This document shows, one piece after another, positions 36,424-48,959 of a stretch of 64,000 nucleotides of DNA (its first letter is position 1; each line of letters opens with the position of its first letter). Below the pieces are notes generated by a model. That model did not search any database. It was not told the DNA's origin and saw nothing but the letters and a program-made list of their open reading frames with translations. The DNA comes from Paraspadella gotoi (taxonomy: Eukaryota > Chaetognatha). The translations under genes were made by a program, and so were the position numbers. The stretch spans positions 1,757,486-1,821,485 of the forward strand of contig CM119268.1 in assembly GCA_051294375.1 (NCBI GenBank). Reading direction: 5' to 3'.

Positions 36424-36929
36424 TCCCTTTTTTCTCTCTCTCTCTCTCTCTCTTCCCTTTTTTTTTCTGTAATTGGCCTCGAAATGGAGGATTTTTCCCC
36501 GCGGATGGAATTTTGACAAGATTGGAATTCTCCCGGTCGCTCGAATGGCAGGCGACACTTTTTTTATCTTCTTTCGTCGCTTTGGAAACCGGCTTTTCGC
36601 CGACGGTTACTTTCACGCCTTTTCTTTCCAAGTGTTGACTTGGGTTTGTCTTTCTCTTAGCCATGCCCAACATTTTTATTTTCTTATTGCGGTTAAGGTA
36701 TTTTTTTTTCCTCTTTATATTTCGGTTTTTTTTTTTCGGTCAGAAATTGTAAGGCTTTTTTTTCTTTTAACCCTTTTCAAAGGCGAATTTCGACGATCGG
36801 GATCAAAAATTAATTCGAATTTAGCATTTTTTAAACTGCCTTATCGAAGAAAAAAGAAATTCCGAATTATATCTCGATTTTTTTTTCCTAATTTCTACAT
36901 TTGTTCGTCTAATCTTTAAACCCCGATTC

Positions 36930-36990
<61 letters not shown>

Positions 36991-37776
36991 GTTTTCCCAT
37001 TGCTTTACTTATCCCTCTTCCTCTTAGCTTCGTCTTTCTTTTCGATGCCATCATTCCATCAGCTGGCTTTTCAGACCCGGACATTCAATTTCCTTATTCT
37101 TTCATCATTCGCTTATTTCTTTCCCATTTTTCGCTTTGGTATATTTATTAAAAGAGCCTCACAGTAAGAGGTTCCGGTTAGATTTTTTTTTTCTAAGTTC
37201 ATCCAGTTTTAATTTGTCTCGCGAAACTTTTTTTTTTTATTGGACAGAACATAAAATCGTAAATATTGTTCCCGCGCCGCGAAATGAAATTTCTTCGAAC
37301 TCGTCAAAAAGATCAGTTTTGAAGTCGTCTCGGTGTGTTTGTCGTCTGAAGGAATGGCCGTGTTCGCAGACGGTAAAAACGTCGAGACGTTAAAACGAGA
37401 ATCGCGGAAAGGAAATGAAGCACCTCGCACGAGTCGACGGAAATGAGACACTGCTCGCTCATTCGCAGCCTTAAATCACATTCGCTCAACTGCAGCCGCT
37501 TCCCCTTCAAGAACGCAACCGGGATTGACACTTAACTCCAGTTTAGCGGATTTAACTCTTTGTTTAATTTACGCTGGGTATTTTCTGGGCATTTTCTCCA
37601 ACTCTTCTGGCGCCTGAGACGAAGAACCCTTTCGATCGCCGTTCATTTTCGACCGAAGGTGAGCGCTTTCGATTTGAAACAAACAAACAAACAAACAAAC
37701 CTCCCCTCCTTTCCCGCTCCCGCCGACGACTTTAAACGGCGGCTTCATCTATCCACCGGAAAATAACAGAACTGAC
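36190..37776. other. Spacer between IFT20 and MAK-like kinase, no gene
   Basis: A 1.6-kb interval with (CT)n-rich blocks (36375-36460 and 36931-36985), T-runs and no convincing exon. It carries a degenerate X-box-like GTCGCTTTGGAAAC (36576-36589), which matches only the loose consensus. It should contain the kinase promoter and 5' UTR. Confidence 0.6.
36375..36985. repeat. (CT)n microsatellite blocks
   Basis: Two separate CT blocks, 36375-36460 (broken by CTTCCCTTTTTT units) and 36931-36985 (perfect), with ordinary AT-rich sequence between them. Confidence 0.85.
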
Positions 37777-40700
37777 ATGAATCGGTACAACGTCGAGAAA
37801 ATTCTCGGTGATGGGACCTACGGGAGCGTCATTTTGTGCACGAACACGGAAACGGGAGAGAAAGTGGCCGTGAAAAAGTTAGTTTGAAAGTGATTTCATG
37901 TTATTATTATTTATTTATGTATAAAATAGAAATTAAAAATTGAGTCTGGCTTTAGCCATTCGATGAACTTATTAAATTAAAATCGTTCGAACTTATTTGT
38001 TTTTAAGGATGAAGAAAAAATTTTATTCTTGGGAAGAGTGCATGAATCTGAGGGAAGTAAAGGTGAGTGTTGACCCATTAAAGGTGAAATTAAATGATCT
38101 TTAAAAAAAATAATAAATTACCAAATCGTATATACGTATTTTAATAAAAATTTCGACTCGAATTATTTTTTTCCCCTTTCAAATGGTTTTTAGTCTTTGA
38201 AGAAACTGAGTCACACAAACGTGATAAAATTGAGGGAAGTGATCCGAGAAAACGACCAACTCTACTTTGTATTCGAGTACATGAAAGAAAATCTCTACCA
38301 ACTCATGAAGGACAGGGATAAGCTCTTTCCGGAAAACCACGTCAGGAACATAATGTATCAAATATGTCAGGTAATTAGTTTCTGGTTTACAAATATTATT
38401 AAAACGTCAGATTCAAAAGAAAGCTCACGGTTTTCCATTTCCCAGGGAATGGCCTTCATGCACAAGCACGGCTTTTTTCACCGAGACTTGAAGCCAGAAA
38501 ACCTTTTGTGCAGCGGGCCCGATGTGGTGAAGATCGCAGACTTTGGTCTCGCGAGGGAAATAAGATCCAGACCGCCATACACGGACTACGTTTCCACTCG
38601 ATGGTGGGCTTTAGAGAAGTTTTATTTCTAGTTAAAACTTGATCCTGATTAAAATCGAAATTAATCTAGGTATCGCGCTCCCGAGGTCTTGCTCCGGTCG
38701 ACCCATTACAGCTCGCCCATCGACATTTGGGCCATGGGCGCCATCATGGCGGAACTCTATTCTCTTCGCCCTCTTTTCCCGGGAACCTCCGAGGTCGACC
38801 AAATATGGAAGATTTGCTCAGTTTTGGGATCTCCGTCCAAAGTGCGAACGAATTTATTAAATTTATTTATCGTTTGACTCGATGCTGCACGCAGTTTATA
38901 TGTGATGACGAAACTAGTTGCCACGAACCAATATTTATATATTCCCTTACCAGGAGGATTGGCCCGAGGGACATCAGTTAGCGAGCAACATGAACTTTAA
39001 TTTTCCGAGATGCGCACCGACGCCGCTAGCAACGTTGGTTCCAAACGCCAGTCCGGACGCCATCAATCTCATTTATGATATGCTCAAGTGGGACCCAAAG
39101 AAAAGACCGACCTCAGGCCAGGTAATCATTCTTATTTAATAATTTTATTTAAAAAAATTGTTTAAACCTTGAAATTAGTGTTAGTTTAATTTTTTTCAAA
39201 GATTTGGGGGGGGGGAAACAAAATAAAATATTTTTTATTAATAAAAATGGTTATTGGTTAAATAATAATTTATATTGGTCTTTTTAATTAAATTATTTTT
39301 ATCAGCTTTTTTTTTTTCTTCCATTGATCCCTTCTTGTGGTCGTAATTCTCTTGCTTGTTTAATTCCACGCCCTAGACTTCAAGTGAAATCTTTTAATCT
39401 TTTTCTTTTCTCAGAGGCTAAACGGATGGATTTAGGAATTAAGAATAAAAGAAAGCCAGAAAGACGAAGGAGGGAGTTAGGATGACGTCACAGATGAAAT
39501 GACTTTGTTTTCCGCGTCATCGACTACTTCCGGCGTTTGGGGATAGTAACTTTCGTTCTCCCCCCTTTTTTTTTTTTAAAGTTGGATTTCTGTTCATTTA
39601 TTTCTTTGGATGACATCCGTCCCTGCCTTTAGATTCACAATAATCGTCGATGCCAAAGCGTATCACCGAGAATCACTTTGCAAAGAGGGCAGAACAGAAA
39701 TGTCGAGGGGTTGGTGGCGGGGAAATCCACAACGAGATTTTTTTTTTGCTGCAATTATTCTGAGTTTTTCCGTTAGTATCTGAATAAAAACTTTAGCAAC
39801 GATAAGATTAGGTTTTTGGAAATGAGACTATTTAGCCGGAAATAGTAAATAAAAAATGAATAACAGAAAAATTTAATAGTACAAACTTATTACTCTTAAT
39901 TTTTGGGGAAGATCCAAGGATTTGATTCATCCTTTCCCAAAAAAATTTGAGTCCGTGTTTCTGGAATTTTTCGAACAGCTGATTCATATTTTCTCTTTTT
40001 TTTAAGCGTTTGTGTCCAAAATCGGAAAATTTATCACAATATTTAATATCTACGAACCTGGTCGATTTTTTTTAATGATCGTTACATAAAATTATAATAT
40101 TGTATGGCTAGAAGATTAATTTATTAATTCATTAAAGCAGAAAAAAATAAAAGGGAAAAAAAATAGGAGAAAAAACAAGGAATGTTACGAGGTTAAGCCG
40201 CCGACTGATGGCTCGATTTTTTTTTTTTTTTTTTAGGTCTTTGTTCATTTCCTTCAGAAACATTTAAATTTATTATTCGCTTCACTTTTTCTTTTCGTAG
40301 GAGGGAAAGAGAAATTTGCTTTAAGAGTTACAAGGGATTTACCCATCTTGGTTGCTGCAGGACGGCCTAACATCATTTAGTGCAAGCTTTAAAATTCTTA
40401 TCTAAAGAAATTTTTTTAGTGCCAGAAAATTATTATCTAATCAAAAACAGACATTTATTTAAATATGCATGAAAATGATCAAAAGATGTATACCGACAAA
40501 AACAATCACTTATGTATTTGTAATTCGTAGCGTTATAATTATGTTATAGGGCGCACTCGATTAGGATTTTCATTATTTTGGAGTATTTTTTTTCCCGATA
40601 TCCCGATATGCTGCTAGGTTCTTGTGTTAGGGTCCTAACACTTGTCGAGTGTTCAATTGTGATTTACGGTCGAATTGTTTCTATAGCAGAGCCTAGAAGT

Positions 40701-43700
40701 TGAATATCGGATCCAATGATAGTATTCATAGTAATACTCAGTTACTCACCCGTGACATTTTGAATGTAGCATGTAATAATAGCTTATGTTATAAGAAATC
40801 TTTTCGGTTACCTCTGCGTGTGGGTTCGCAGTTTAATGAGGAAGTGGATGAGGAAGAATCGTCGATATAAGTCAATCGACCAACATTAAAATGTGAAACA
40901 CCTTTAAGTAAAAGAACAACTACGTATTTATATTTTTCTGGCGGTTACTCTATTCGCTTGAGTGCCTTACTTATAGGTTCAGTTGCGATGTCCTTTTCCA
41001 CATCTCTGAGAGCAATATCACTCATCCCTTTAGAAGATTTAATTTTTTTTTTAAATGACTGTTGGACTAAGATGAAATATTAACCCTTAGCTTACCATTA
41101 AGATGTTTTTCCAGTAATGACTTTCTCGTTTTTTGTAATGGAATTGAGATCGATTGTGTTGAGGCCTTGTTACACTTTCGTTTGTTTTTGTGATGAAAGA
41201 AGATTAGTAAGATGAAAAATAAAAGCAGCAATGAAAAAGCTGAAAAAGTAAAAAATAAAAGATAAAACATTAACTTTCAAAACTTTATAGCAAATTTAGT
41301 TTCTTGCCTGGAAAGACAGAAATTGCAATCGCGCTGTATTTTTGCTTCATCTTATCTTGATAATAGGTGAACATATTTGAGGGAAAATGATCGCCATATC
41401 GGCCGCCCAATTTTTTGGGACCTTTGATTATTATACGAACCTGGATGCGGTTTATTTTTTAGTAAAACTTGTATTAGGATATAAATAGTAAAGATATAGT
41501 AGGTATAATGTATATTTGGCGCTTTATTCCTTGTTTAAAATACCATTTTGTTTGTCGTTTGATTAACTCCATTTTCAGCATTGCAAACAACAATTTTTTC
41601 GTTTTCTGATTTCAAACATATTGTTAATGTAGAGCGAACAGTTTCTCGCGCATACATCGAACCAAAGAAAGCAGAAGAGAACGTCCTTGAATTTTGAATA
41701 CATTTTTTAGGGACCGGACACGGTTCTCTGAAAAAAAGTTTGTAACTGCGTTACAACAAGATGTATGAAATTTATTACAAATACACGAAAGTAATATTCA
41801 TTTAAAAAAAAGATGTTATAAGTTTAAGAGGTTTATTATTATTAACTGCGTAATAGCTCAATTTTGCCTCACCTTTTACAATTCGCTTCGTCTATAATTT
41901 GCCACGATAGTATTTGATCGGGAGTAGCTTCAGAAATACATATAAATCTTAAAATATTTCCTCCTTCTAATTCAATTGTCCTAAATTAAATATTACCCTT
42001 TTACCAGTTCATTACGTCGAAAATCTTTTAACCTACGTAAAATTTTTGGCATCATGTTGAACGCTATTGTTGACACTCAACGTTAAGGAAGAGATTCGAG
42101 GTGGTCGAATTACGATTAATTCGTGTCTAAGTCGCGCACCATTTGAAGTTTCACAAATATATTTTCCACTGTGCTTTGGCGCTACATTATCAAGATTCAT
42201 TACTCTGAATTCGAGGAAACAAAGTTAAACCCGTGGAATTGGTTTCGGTTTTTATTCAGAATACCTGTAGTTATCTTCGAATGAAATCCTATGAGACTTG
42301 GACTTGTTGGCTTGACCATGTTGTCGAAGAATGACGCCGGATGTTTCGTTAAATCTAAGAAGAGGTGAACTGTCCGGTCGTTTCCACACCACTGAGTTTG
42401 TACCGAGGTGGGTGACGTCGCACCGGAACTGAACGCGAGATCCCGGCGTCACCCGTCTGCTGATTGGTGAAGTCAAGAAGCAGGGCGTATCTTGAAAAAA
42501 TAAAGATTAACTTATTTTTTTGAGGGATTAAGTCGTTCTGGGTGATGAGAGATTTGCCGTCAGCTTTCCTAATATGGGGAAGGGGGAAATTTAATGAAAA
42601 TGTTTATTTTGTAAAGTAGATTAAATTAAATCAAATTGTATTTATTTATTGTATGTACGTATATTATTCATATGAATTATGCATGTATTACTACGCATAA
42701 TTCGAACAATCCGTAAAATCTTATCTTTTTAACTTACTAGTGACAGATTCGTTGCTTGGAGACAATGTGCACAAATTAAAAGAAGAAAACTGATGACTTT
42801 TTTTCGTTAAAAGGACGAGAATCAGAAATATATTCCTTTCAAATTCCATTATGCCTTTTCGGTGTTTGAAACTTCAAATTTACTCGAAAGAATTTCCAGA
42901 AAGTAGTTTTGAATTTTTCGGAAACCAGTTAAAAATGAAGAGGATTCATAAAAAAAAAGATATTAGAAATTAAAAACACAATGTAATTAGGTTCCATACG
43001 TTTGATATTTATTAGTAATGGGGTTTAACTTTTTAGATATGTTTTCCATCAAGCTATTCATACAGTTGAGTAGTATTTATAAAGTGAGTTTAGGAAAGCA
43101 AATTATGTTAATAGATTCATGAGAAATTTGGTTATCCATTGCATAATAAAGATGCTGGGGCTGTATAATTGTATGAATTTGTGTTTTTCGATTTAAATTA
43201 CCTTTTAAGTATGAGCAAATAGTTGTATCGAGATATCAAATAGTTTCTTATATAAAATGGAAAGTGCTTCGTTTAAAATATTTTAGTGAAATTTTCTACG
43301 GGAAACCCCCAAAGTTTTTGTGGGTGACTTCTCCCCACAAGAAGAGATTCTCGAGTTCGTCGTTAAAAAGTTATGTTTTGAGGGAAAGTCACGTGATCCT
43401 AGAGAAACTCGCCTCGTTTATTCTTCCTGGAGAGATAAAAATTTGTGTTTTATCTCCNNNNNNNNNNTCCACTCTAATATACATTATACATAGCCATAGG
43501 ATAATTATTTTAAATAAGAATATATTTAAATTTTGTTTTTGATTTTTTCAATAAACCGTCATCCCTCACATCTCAGTCCCTCCGCTACGCATACTTCCAA
43601 ACTGGTCAAAAGTTGGGTACGGCAACGGCGGCCGGCGTCGTCGCAACCGGCGGTGCCGCCAAGGGACCTTTCAACGACCTCGATCCGGAAGACGGAGGAA

Positions 43701-44321
43701 GGAAGGGCAGCTCAACCATGGAGCCGTCCTTACTGGCGGTCAGAGGTTAGCAGAATAAAAAAACTTGTAGTTTTTCAGAGAATTTATTTTGGCAAGGTTG
43801 TTAAAGAAGACATTAGTCTGCGAAATATTGTTCATTCAAATACTGAATAAACCTTTTCATTTCGAAAACCGAGTATTTTTATCGTCGCAAACGCAAAGCG
43901 ATTTTTCTGTGGTTTTTGCACATAAGTGGCGTCGTCGTCATTGTTGTCGTCGGCGTTCCAAATCATAGATCGCCTTTTTCATGATTAAATTTGGGTGTAT
44001 GAAGCTGAAAATTTATATACAGCTTCTCATCATCGAGGTCATTGAAATATGTAATTATTAAATAAGTTATTAAATATGTTTTGTTTACGTTTTATCAAAA
44101 CAAACAAATTTCCTCATTTTATTTTTAAGTCTCCTCTCTCTCTTTTCTCTTTTAATTATATCTATCTATCTATCTATCTATCTTTCTCTCTTTTCCCCAG
44201 TTCTGATTCATCGGGAAAAAAACGAGTCTGCAGCTGGCTCTGCAGGGGCTCTTTATAGCTCTGCTCCTTCTGCTGTTGTCTCAGCTGCTGCCGCTGCTGA
44301 TTCGTCCGAAAACGATTTGAC

Positions 44322-44352
<31 letters not shown>

Positions 44353-44360
44353 TCTCTCTC

Positions 44361-44413
<53 letters not shown>

Positions 44414-47400
44414 AATCGGGTTTTTTTTTATTTCGTTCTTTCCTTTCTATTTTCTTTCCTTTTCTATTCTTTCTTTCCTTTCTTCCTTTTTATTCTTTCT
44501 TTCCTTTCTATTCTTTCTTTCCTTTCTATTATTTCTTTATTTTATTCTTATCTTTCTCTTTTTATTTCTTTTCTTTCTTCTTTCTATTCTTTCTTTACCT
44601 TTTCTATTCTTTCTTTCCTTTCTATCATTCTTTCTTTCCTTTCTATTCATTCTTTCTTTCCTTTCTATTTTTTCTTTATATTTAATATTTATTCTTTTCG
44701 TCTTTTTCTTTCTGTTTATAAATTTTTTTTTTTTCTAAAATTGATTTTTTTTTTTTTTTTTTTTTTTCAATCCAGATTTTCTTATGCGATTGCGACGATC
44801 CTATTGCTTTTTAAGAATTTTTTTTTTAATTTTTTTGTTGGAGAGCTTATGAGTCGTGATTCTTTTATTTCCCCCTCGCCTTATTTTTATTGTTTCAGGG
44901 GCCGTCGATGTCAACATTGTTCCGGTAAAGAATGGCGCGGAGAAAGGTTATGGATCCTTTTCGAGAGGTCAGACTTTTATTTCACAGGATACGATGAAGA
45001 AATAAATTATTTATTCTTCATATCTGAGGCTTTCGTTTCTAGAACCCAAGACGGAACCGACCGACAAATTTCCCTGGGCACCATCGGGAGGTCTGGTGGG
45101 TGCGAAAAGCCCCCTAGTGGAAAGAAATGAAAACAATGTACGCATCAACGGCGGAAACGATTCCGCAACGAAGTCTAATCGGCAAAAGGTGAGTTGGAAG
45201 GCAATTGTCTCACTCTCCATCTAGCATCTTTATTTAACTTTTTTTCTGACTTACAGAGCGGGCGCAGAGTAGTGGGTGACTCGCTCACAACGCTCTTGGA
45301 CGAATCCGACCGAATGATCGGTAGGAGGAACGACGGCGGACAATACGCCCGCAAAGAATCCGGGCGTGGCCCTCGTCAAAACGGAAGCGACGATCGAGGA
45401 ACAACGGTGAGTCCCAAGTCCCGATTCGCGGTTCCCTATAGAAGTTAAGTTAAATCGCATTTTATTCTTTTCTTCTTTCAGGATGGGACGTCTAGTCGGG
45501 AGCCGTCGGGAACCAAAACTAATTGGCGTCGTCGCTGGGGGCAAAACGTCAAACTTTACGATTCCATTTCAGATTTAGATGGAATTGATTCCACAGGTTT
45601 GAATCGCGACTCAATCCAAACAACTGATTTAAATAATCGGACGGAATTACATTTTTTTTTTCTTTTTTTGCTGTATTTAGAATCGGCGTCGAACCGTAAC
45701 GCTAATGCTCGACGGTTATCGAACGAGGGCCGCGACGCCGGGGACCACGTCGGCCGACCGCAGCAGCAGCAGCAAACGCAGCATCAACTACCACAACACA
45801 AGCGACAACAGCACCAGAGCGTCAATTCGGGAAACGGTCGTGTCGGCGGCAGAGGGCGTTGGGCGGTCGGCTTGCACGACGACAGCTTGGAGATGGCCTT
45901 CGGCAGCATGGGCAGTGGTCAAAGCACCGGCGACAGAGGGGAACAGGTGAAAGAAAGTCATCAAAGAATTTTATTAGTCGCAGGATGGCTTAATTGTTTG
46001 TTTTTTTTTTTGGTTTTTTTTTCGTTTTTTTTTTGCGTCCAACAGGGTCGGGAAAACATTTCGAAGTTGATCTCGGGTGGAGGGCAACGTTCGGGCCTCT
46101 CCGGGAACGGAACTGCCAAACTGCATTACATGAGCACCGCCAGATACGTTCCCGGTAAATGTGATCAGATTTATTTTTACCTTTTGGTATGTATGTACTA
46201 GAACAGCGGTAATATTGCTCGCAAACTCGGGTTGGTTTTAAAGGCGTAAACCCGTTGAAAGTTTCGTCGGACAATCGATCGCGTCGAGGGTCAAAGTCTT
46301 GCCCTCGGGATGTTGCGTCTCATCTCCCGGGCACCGACCCAGTTACTCAGCGGAAATACTTTCATCCCAATTCCCTAGTTTCTCTCCCCTCCAACAATAC
46401 GAATCCGATCGCGGTCAAGATTTCGGATGGGTTGAATGTCGATCCCAGCAGTTCTAGCACGATAAGAAAGTCCAAAGAAAAGTGGCAAGGTTTTTTTCTT
46501 CCCGATACGTTTCTTTTGCCCTTGATTGTGCAATGCATTAAAAAGTATATTTTGAGTTTTAAAAGCGTTTACTGCTATTGATAAATAATCACTATGTAGA
46601 AATCGGAAACGTGGTTTAAATTTCCCACAGATCCCTGTGATCCGAGAGATCTTTTCGATTCTTTTTCGATAAGCCTTAACCAAGAATTGCAAGGTTTTTT
46701 TTTTAGTTGTCCTCGTCTCTCAATTGAAGCTTTTTTTTTTTTTTTTGCACAATTTTTATCTATTCTTTGTTACGATTTCTTTAATTGTTTTAACCCATTT
46801 TCTTTCATCACTTTTCCCTCTCGCCCTTCAATTTCAGGTTCAACTTCGAGCGGCCAATACAAGCCGCTGGGCGCCGACTCGAGAAGCAGCGGCGTCGGGT
46901 CCGGATTCGGTTCCGGTTTGGGATCCGGAATTTCCAAAGCCTCTGGAGTCGGCACCGGCTGGGGCAGTCGAAATCTGCTAGGGGCTAAGGTTGAAATTAT
47001 TAGGGGGGTGGGGAACATCAGTTTAGCCGGAGACAAGTTTATGACTAACACCACAATTTATTAATAGGAACCCGCTTTGACGGTCAAAGGCGGCGCCTCT
47101 TCTGTCTCGGCGCCGGCCGGATCCACTTCCGGATTCGGCGGCTCGTATCGCCCTTCCGTCGCCAGTGCAGCCTCCGCGTCCGGTCGGACCGATTGGGCAG
47201 CCAAGTGAGGACATTGGACCTTATTTATTTAGTCCTTTTATTAAAAAAGGATGTAAAATTAAAATTGAAGAGATAGTTTAAGTGTAATGAGTTAAAAATA
47301 GAACACTTATGGGCAGTCCCTGAGCTTCGGATCATGCTGTAACACCAAGTTAAAGGCAGGTTAAGCGCCCCGTCCCTCTTAACTGCTAGGCGGCCACCGG

Positions 47401-47541
47401 GCTAGAACTCCGCTCCTTGGGGTTAGGAAGCGAATGACTTGCCTCCTGCGCCAATGGCCGCTGATGAACGGTTGGTGAATTTCAGTCCACCATAAAACCT
47501 TATAATCTTTTGCTGTTTTCAGGTATCTTCGCCAAACATGA
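37777..47541 (+). CDS. MAK/CILK1 (RCK family) ciliary protein kinase
   Basis: Eighteen exons give 816 residues: 37777-37877, 38008-38062, 38194-38370, 38446-38603, 38670-38841, 38954-39121, 43577-43745, 44899-44946, 45043-45188, 45257-45406, 45482-45596, 45681-45946, 46046-46154, 46244-46489, 46631-46693, 46838-46989, 47068-47204, 47523-47541. The kinase domain (residues 4-285) has the GDGTYG loop, Lys33 (VAVKK), HRDLKPEN (Asp125), DFG (143-145) and the T157-D158-Y159 activation motif that marks the MAK/CILK1/MOK group, then YRAPEVLL. The tail carries [12 protein letters not shown] and RTDWAAKY, conserved C-terminal MAK/CILK1 motifs, so MOK is excluded; MAK versus CILK1 is not resolved. These kinases act at the ciliary tip and limit cilium length and IFT turnover. 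The sixth intron (4.5 kb) hosts a minus-strand gene. The tail is longer than in vertebrates and rich in Gly, Ser and Gln. Confidence 0.93.
40945..42849 (-). CDS. Ig-domain single-pass membrane receptor, nested gene
   Basis: Eight minus-strand exons (42849-42738, 42490-42265, 42204-42037, 41980-41873, 41727-41544, 41440-41308, 41239-41096, 41027-40945) join in frame to 385 residues. A signal peptide opens it ([14 protein letters not shown]). The first Ig domain has [17 protein letters not shown], then VVWKRPD and the typical [12 protein letters not shown]. The second has [18 protein letters not shown] and a closing VVCNAENG. A hydrophobic segment ([14 protein letters not shown]) followed by basic residues predicts one membrane span with a tail of about 60 residues; I see no tyrosine signalling motif in it. 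The gene lies wholly in an intron of the MAK-like kinase, on the opposite strand. One intron uses a GC donor (CCAG|GCAAG at 41307-41306). I recognise no named orthologue. A surface adhesion or recognition role is inferred. Confidence 0.8.
43458..43467. other. Assembly gap (10 N)
   Basis: A short run of N in the large kinase intron. The sequence right after it, TCCACTCTA, equals the end of the hAT-like element at 18271-18898, so a second copy may be collapsed here. Confidence 1.
44320..44770. repeat. (CT)n, TTCC-rich and poly-T low-complexity tract in kinase intron
   Basis: CT dinucleotides (about 44323-44410), then TTTCTTTCCTTTCTATTC-like units to about 44700, then T homopolymers. All lie in the intron between kinase exons 43577-43745 and 44899-44946. 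Confidence 0.9.
47315..47510 (-). mobile_element. tRNA-derived SINE-like sequence in last kinase intron
   Basis: On the minus strand, TGGCGCAGGAGGCAAG (A-box-like, plus positions 47439-47454) is followed about 40 bp later by GGAGTTCTAGCCC (B-box-like, 47399-47411), a tRNA-like spacing. The GC content is higher than the surrounding intron. Ends and target duplication are not resolved. Confidence 0.4.
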
Positions 47542-48959
47542 TGGCGACGAAGGAAGCATAAGCCGTAGCCCCAATCTCTAGTCATTCTCCATCTGAAGCA
47601 GCAGCCATATAACCGAGTTCCTTTTTTTTTTCTTTTCAATCTCTTTCTTTCAAGCTTTCTCTCTGCAGCTTTCAGCGTCCCGTTATTCATAAATAACTTA
47701 CTCGAAAGAATGTTAATCCCTTGCCTGTTAAGTTTGAAAAGATTTGAATGAAATCTAATTTCATGAAGATGATTAAAACTAGGAGGATGCTTTATTCAAA
47801 AAAATAAGTTTTAACAAAACTGTTTTGTTTTTTCCGAGTTGTTTTAAAGGGGAAACTCCCTTTATTCCTCAACCATGAATATTGTTATTTATTTTCGTAT
47901 TTACTAACCAGTTTAGCAGTTTTATTTTTTTTTTTGCCAAATTTTTTTTTGTCAAAATCTACGTTTGACTGTTTTTTATTGTAAATACACTAATAGCCTC
48001 ACCAAAAAAAAGAAAAAACAATTAAAGAACTAATCAAAGTTAGTATAGCGCAAAAGAGCTAGCCATTATACTCGTCATTTATATAAATCCCAAAATGACA
48101 TGAATTGAATGTAGTATTTATGCAATCTTTCGTTAAAGAAAAAGTATAAACTTTCTGAAAGTAAGTTTCAAACTTTTAAGTTGGGATTTGTTCCTTTGTT
48201 TTTGTTGGATAGAGAAGAAGAGAGTTCGTTCACGTCTGGAACAGAGAGAACAGTCGGAGGCGAAGATCCGAACCCGAGTCCCGAGAGAACAACCAATTTC
48301 CCGGCCAAAACAAACGTGGTTTTTTTTTCTGCATATTAATAATAATAATTAATAATTTATTATACACCAATTCTCCCCTTAAGTTGCTTATGAAATTGGT
48401 ACAACCAAATATAACAATTATCCAATATCCATTCATTTAAAATTAGCCAAATAAGCTATTTCCCCTGTCTTTGAACAGGCTTTGATGCTTAAGCCTCCAT
48501 AGCAGGTCCCTGCGAGATTTCAATCAAGACACACACAGTCTCGTTTATTTCACTCCCAGAGTACCTGGCTTCCCTATCAGTGAAGCGGTATGTTTCAAAG
48601 AATGTTTCAATTGTATGAAAAGACCACTCCCTAAAGTATTGTACTCCTTATATATCCTTATACTGATATATATACTTCCTTATTCTGATCACGGGTGAGG
48701 ATCAATTAAGTTGCGACCAAATTGGCCAAATCTGTTTTAGCCAATCCGGGAAAACTATTACACTTCTCAACTAGAATTTGAGAGTGAGTGAGACATGCAG
48801 TGCCGTAGGGGGGGGAGTGTAGGGTGTTGGCAATGGGAGATGGACATTTTAAAAGATGAAAGAAAAGGTAGCAAACTGATTGTCAATGAAACCGCCCTTC
48901 ACGATTATTCCAACTTTTTTCTCTGAAATAGAAAAAAAAAAGTAAATCTTTTTTGGAAA
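47542..48959. other. Spacer between the kinase and RNF2/RING1
   Basis: An AT-rich 1.4-kb interval without a gene. It carries the second copy of the dispersed repeat (48388-48628). CTCTGAAATAG just before the RNF2 start (AG at 48930-48931) looks like a splice acceptor. Confidence 0.6.
48388..48628 (+). repeat. Dispersed repeat, copy 2 (about 240 bp)
   Basis: Collinear with 19438-19692 from TGAAATTGGTACAACCAA to AATTGTATGAAAAGACCACT, same orientation, with a 20-bp and several smaller indels between the copies. Non-coding. Confidence 0.85.

Noticed and set aside
36576-36589. GTCGCTTTGGAAAC upstream of the kinase as an X-box
   Set aside because: It meets only the loose consensus, which is expected by chance about once per kilobase.
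44201-44310. Possible extra kinase exon after TTTTCCCCAG (frame with Ala/Ser-rich residues)
   Set aside because: No donor in the right phase follows it, and exon 43577-43745 joins exon 44899-44946 directly in phase. It could at most be an alternative exon.
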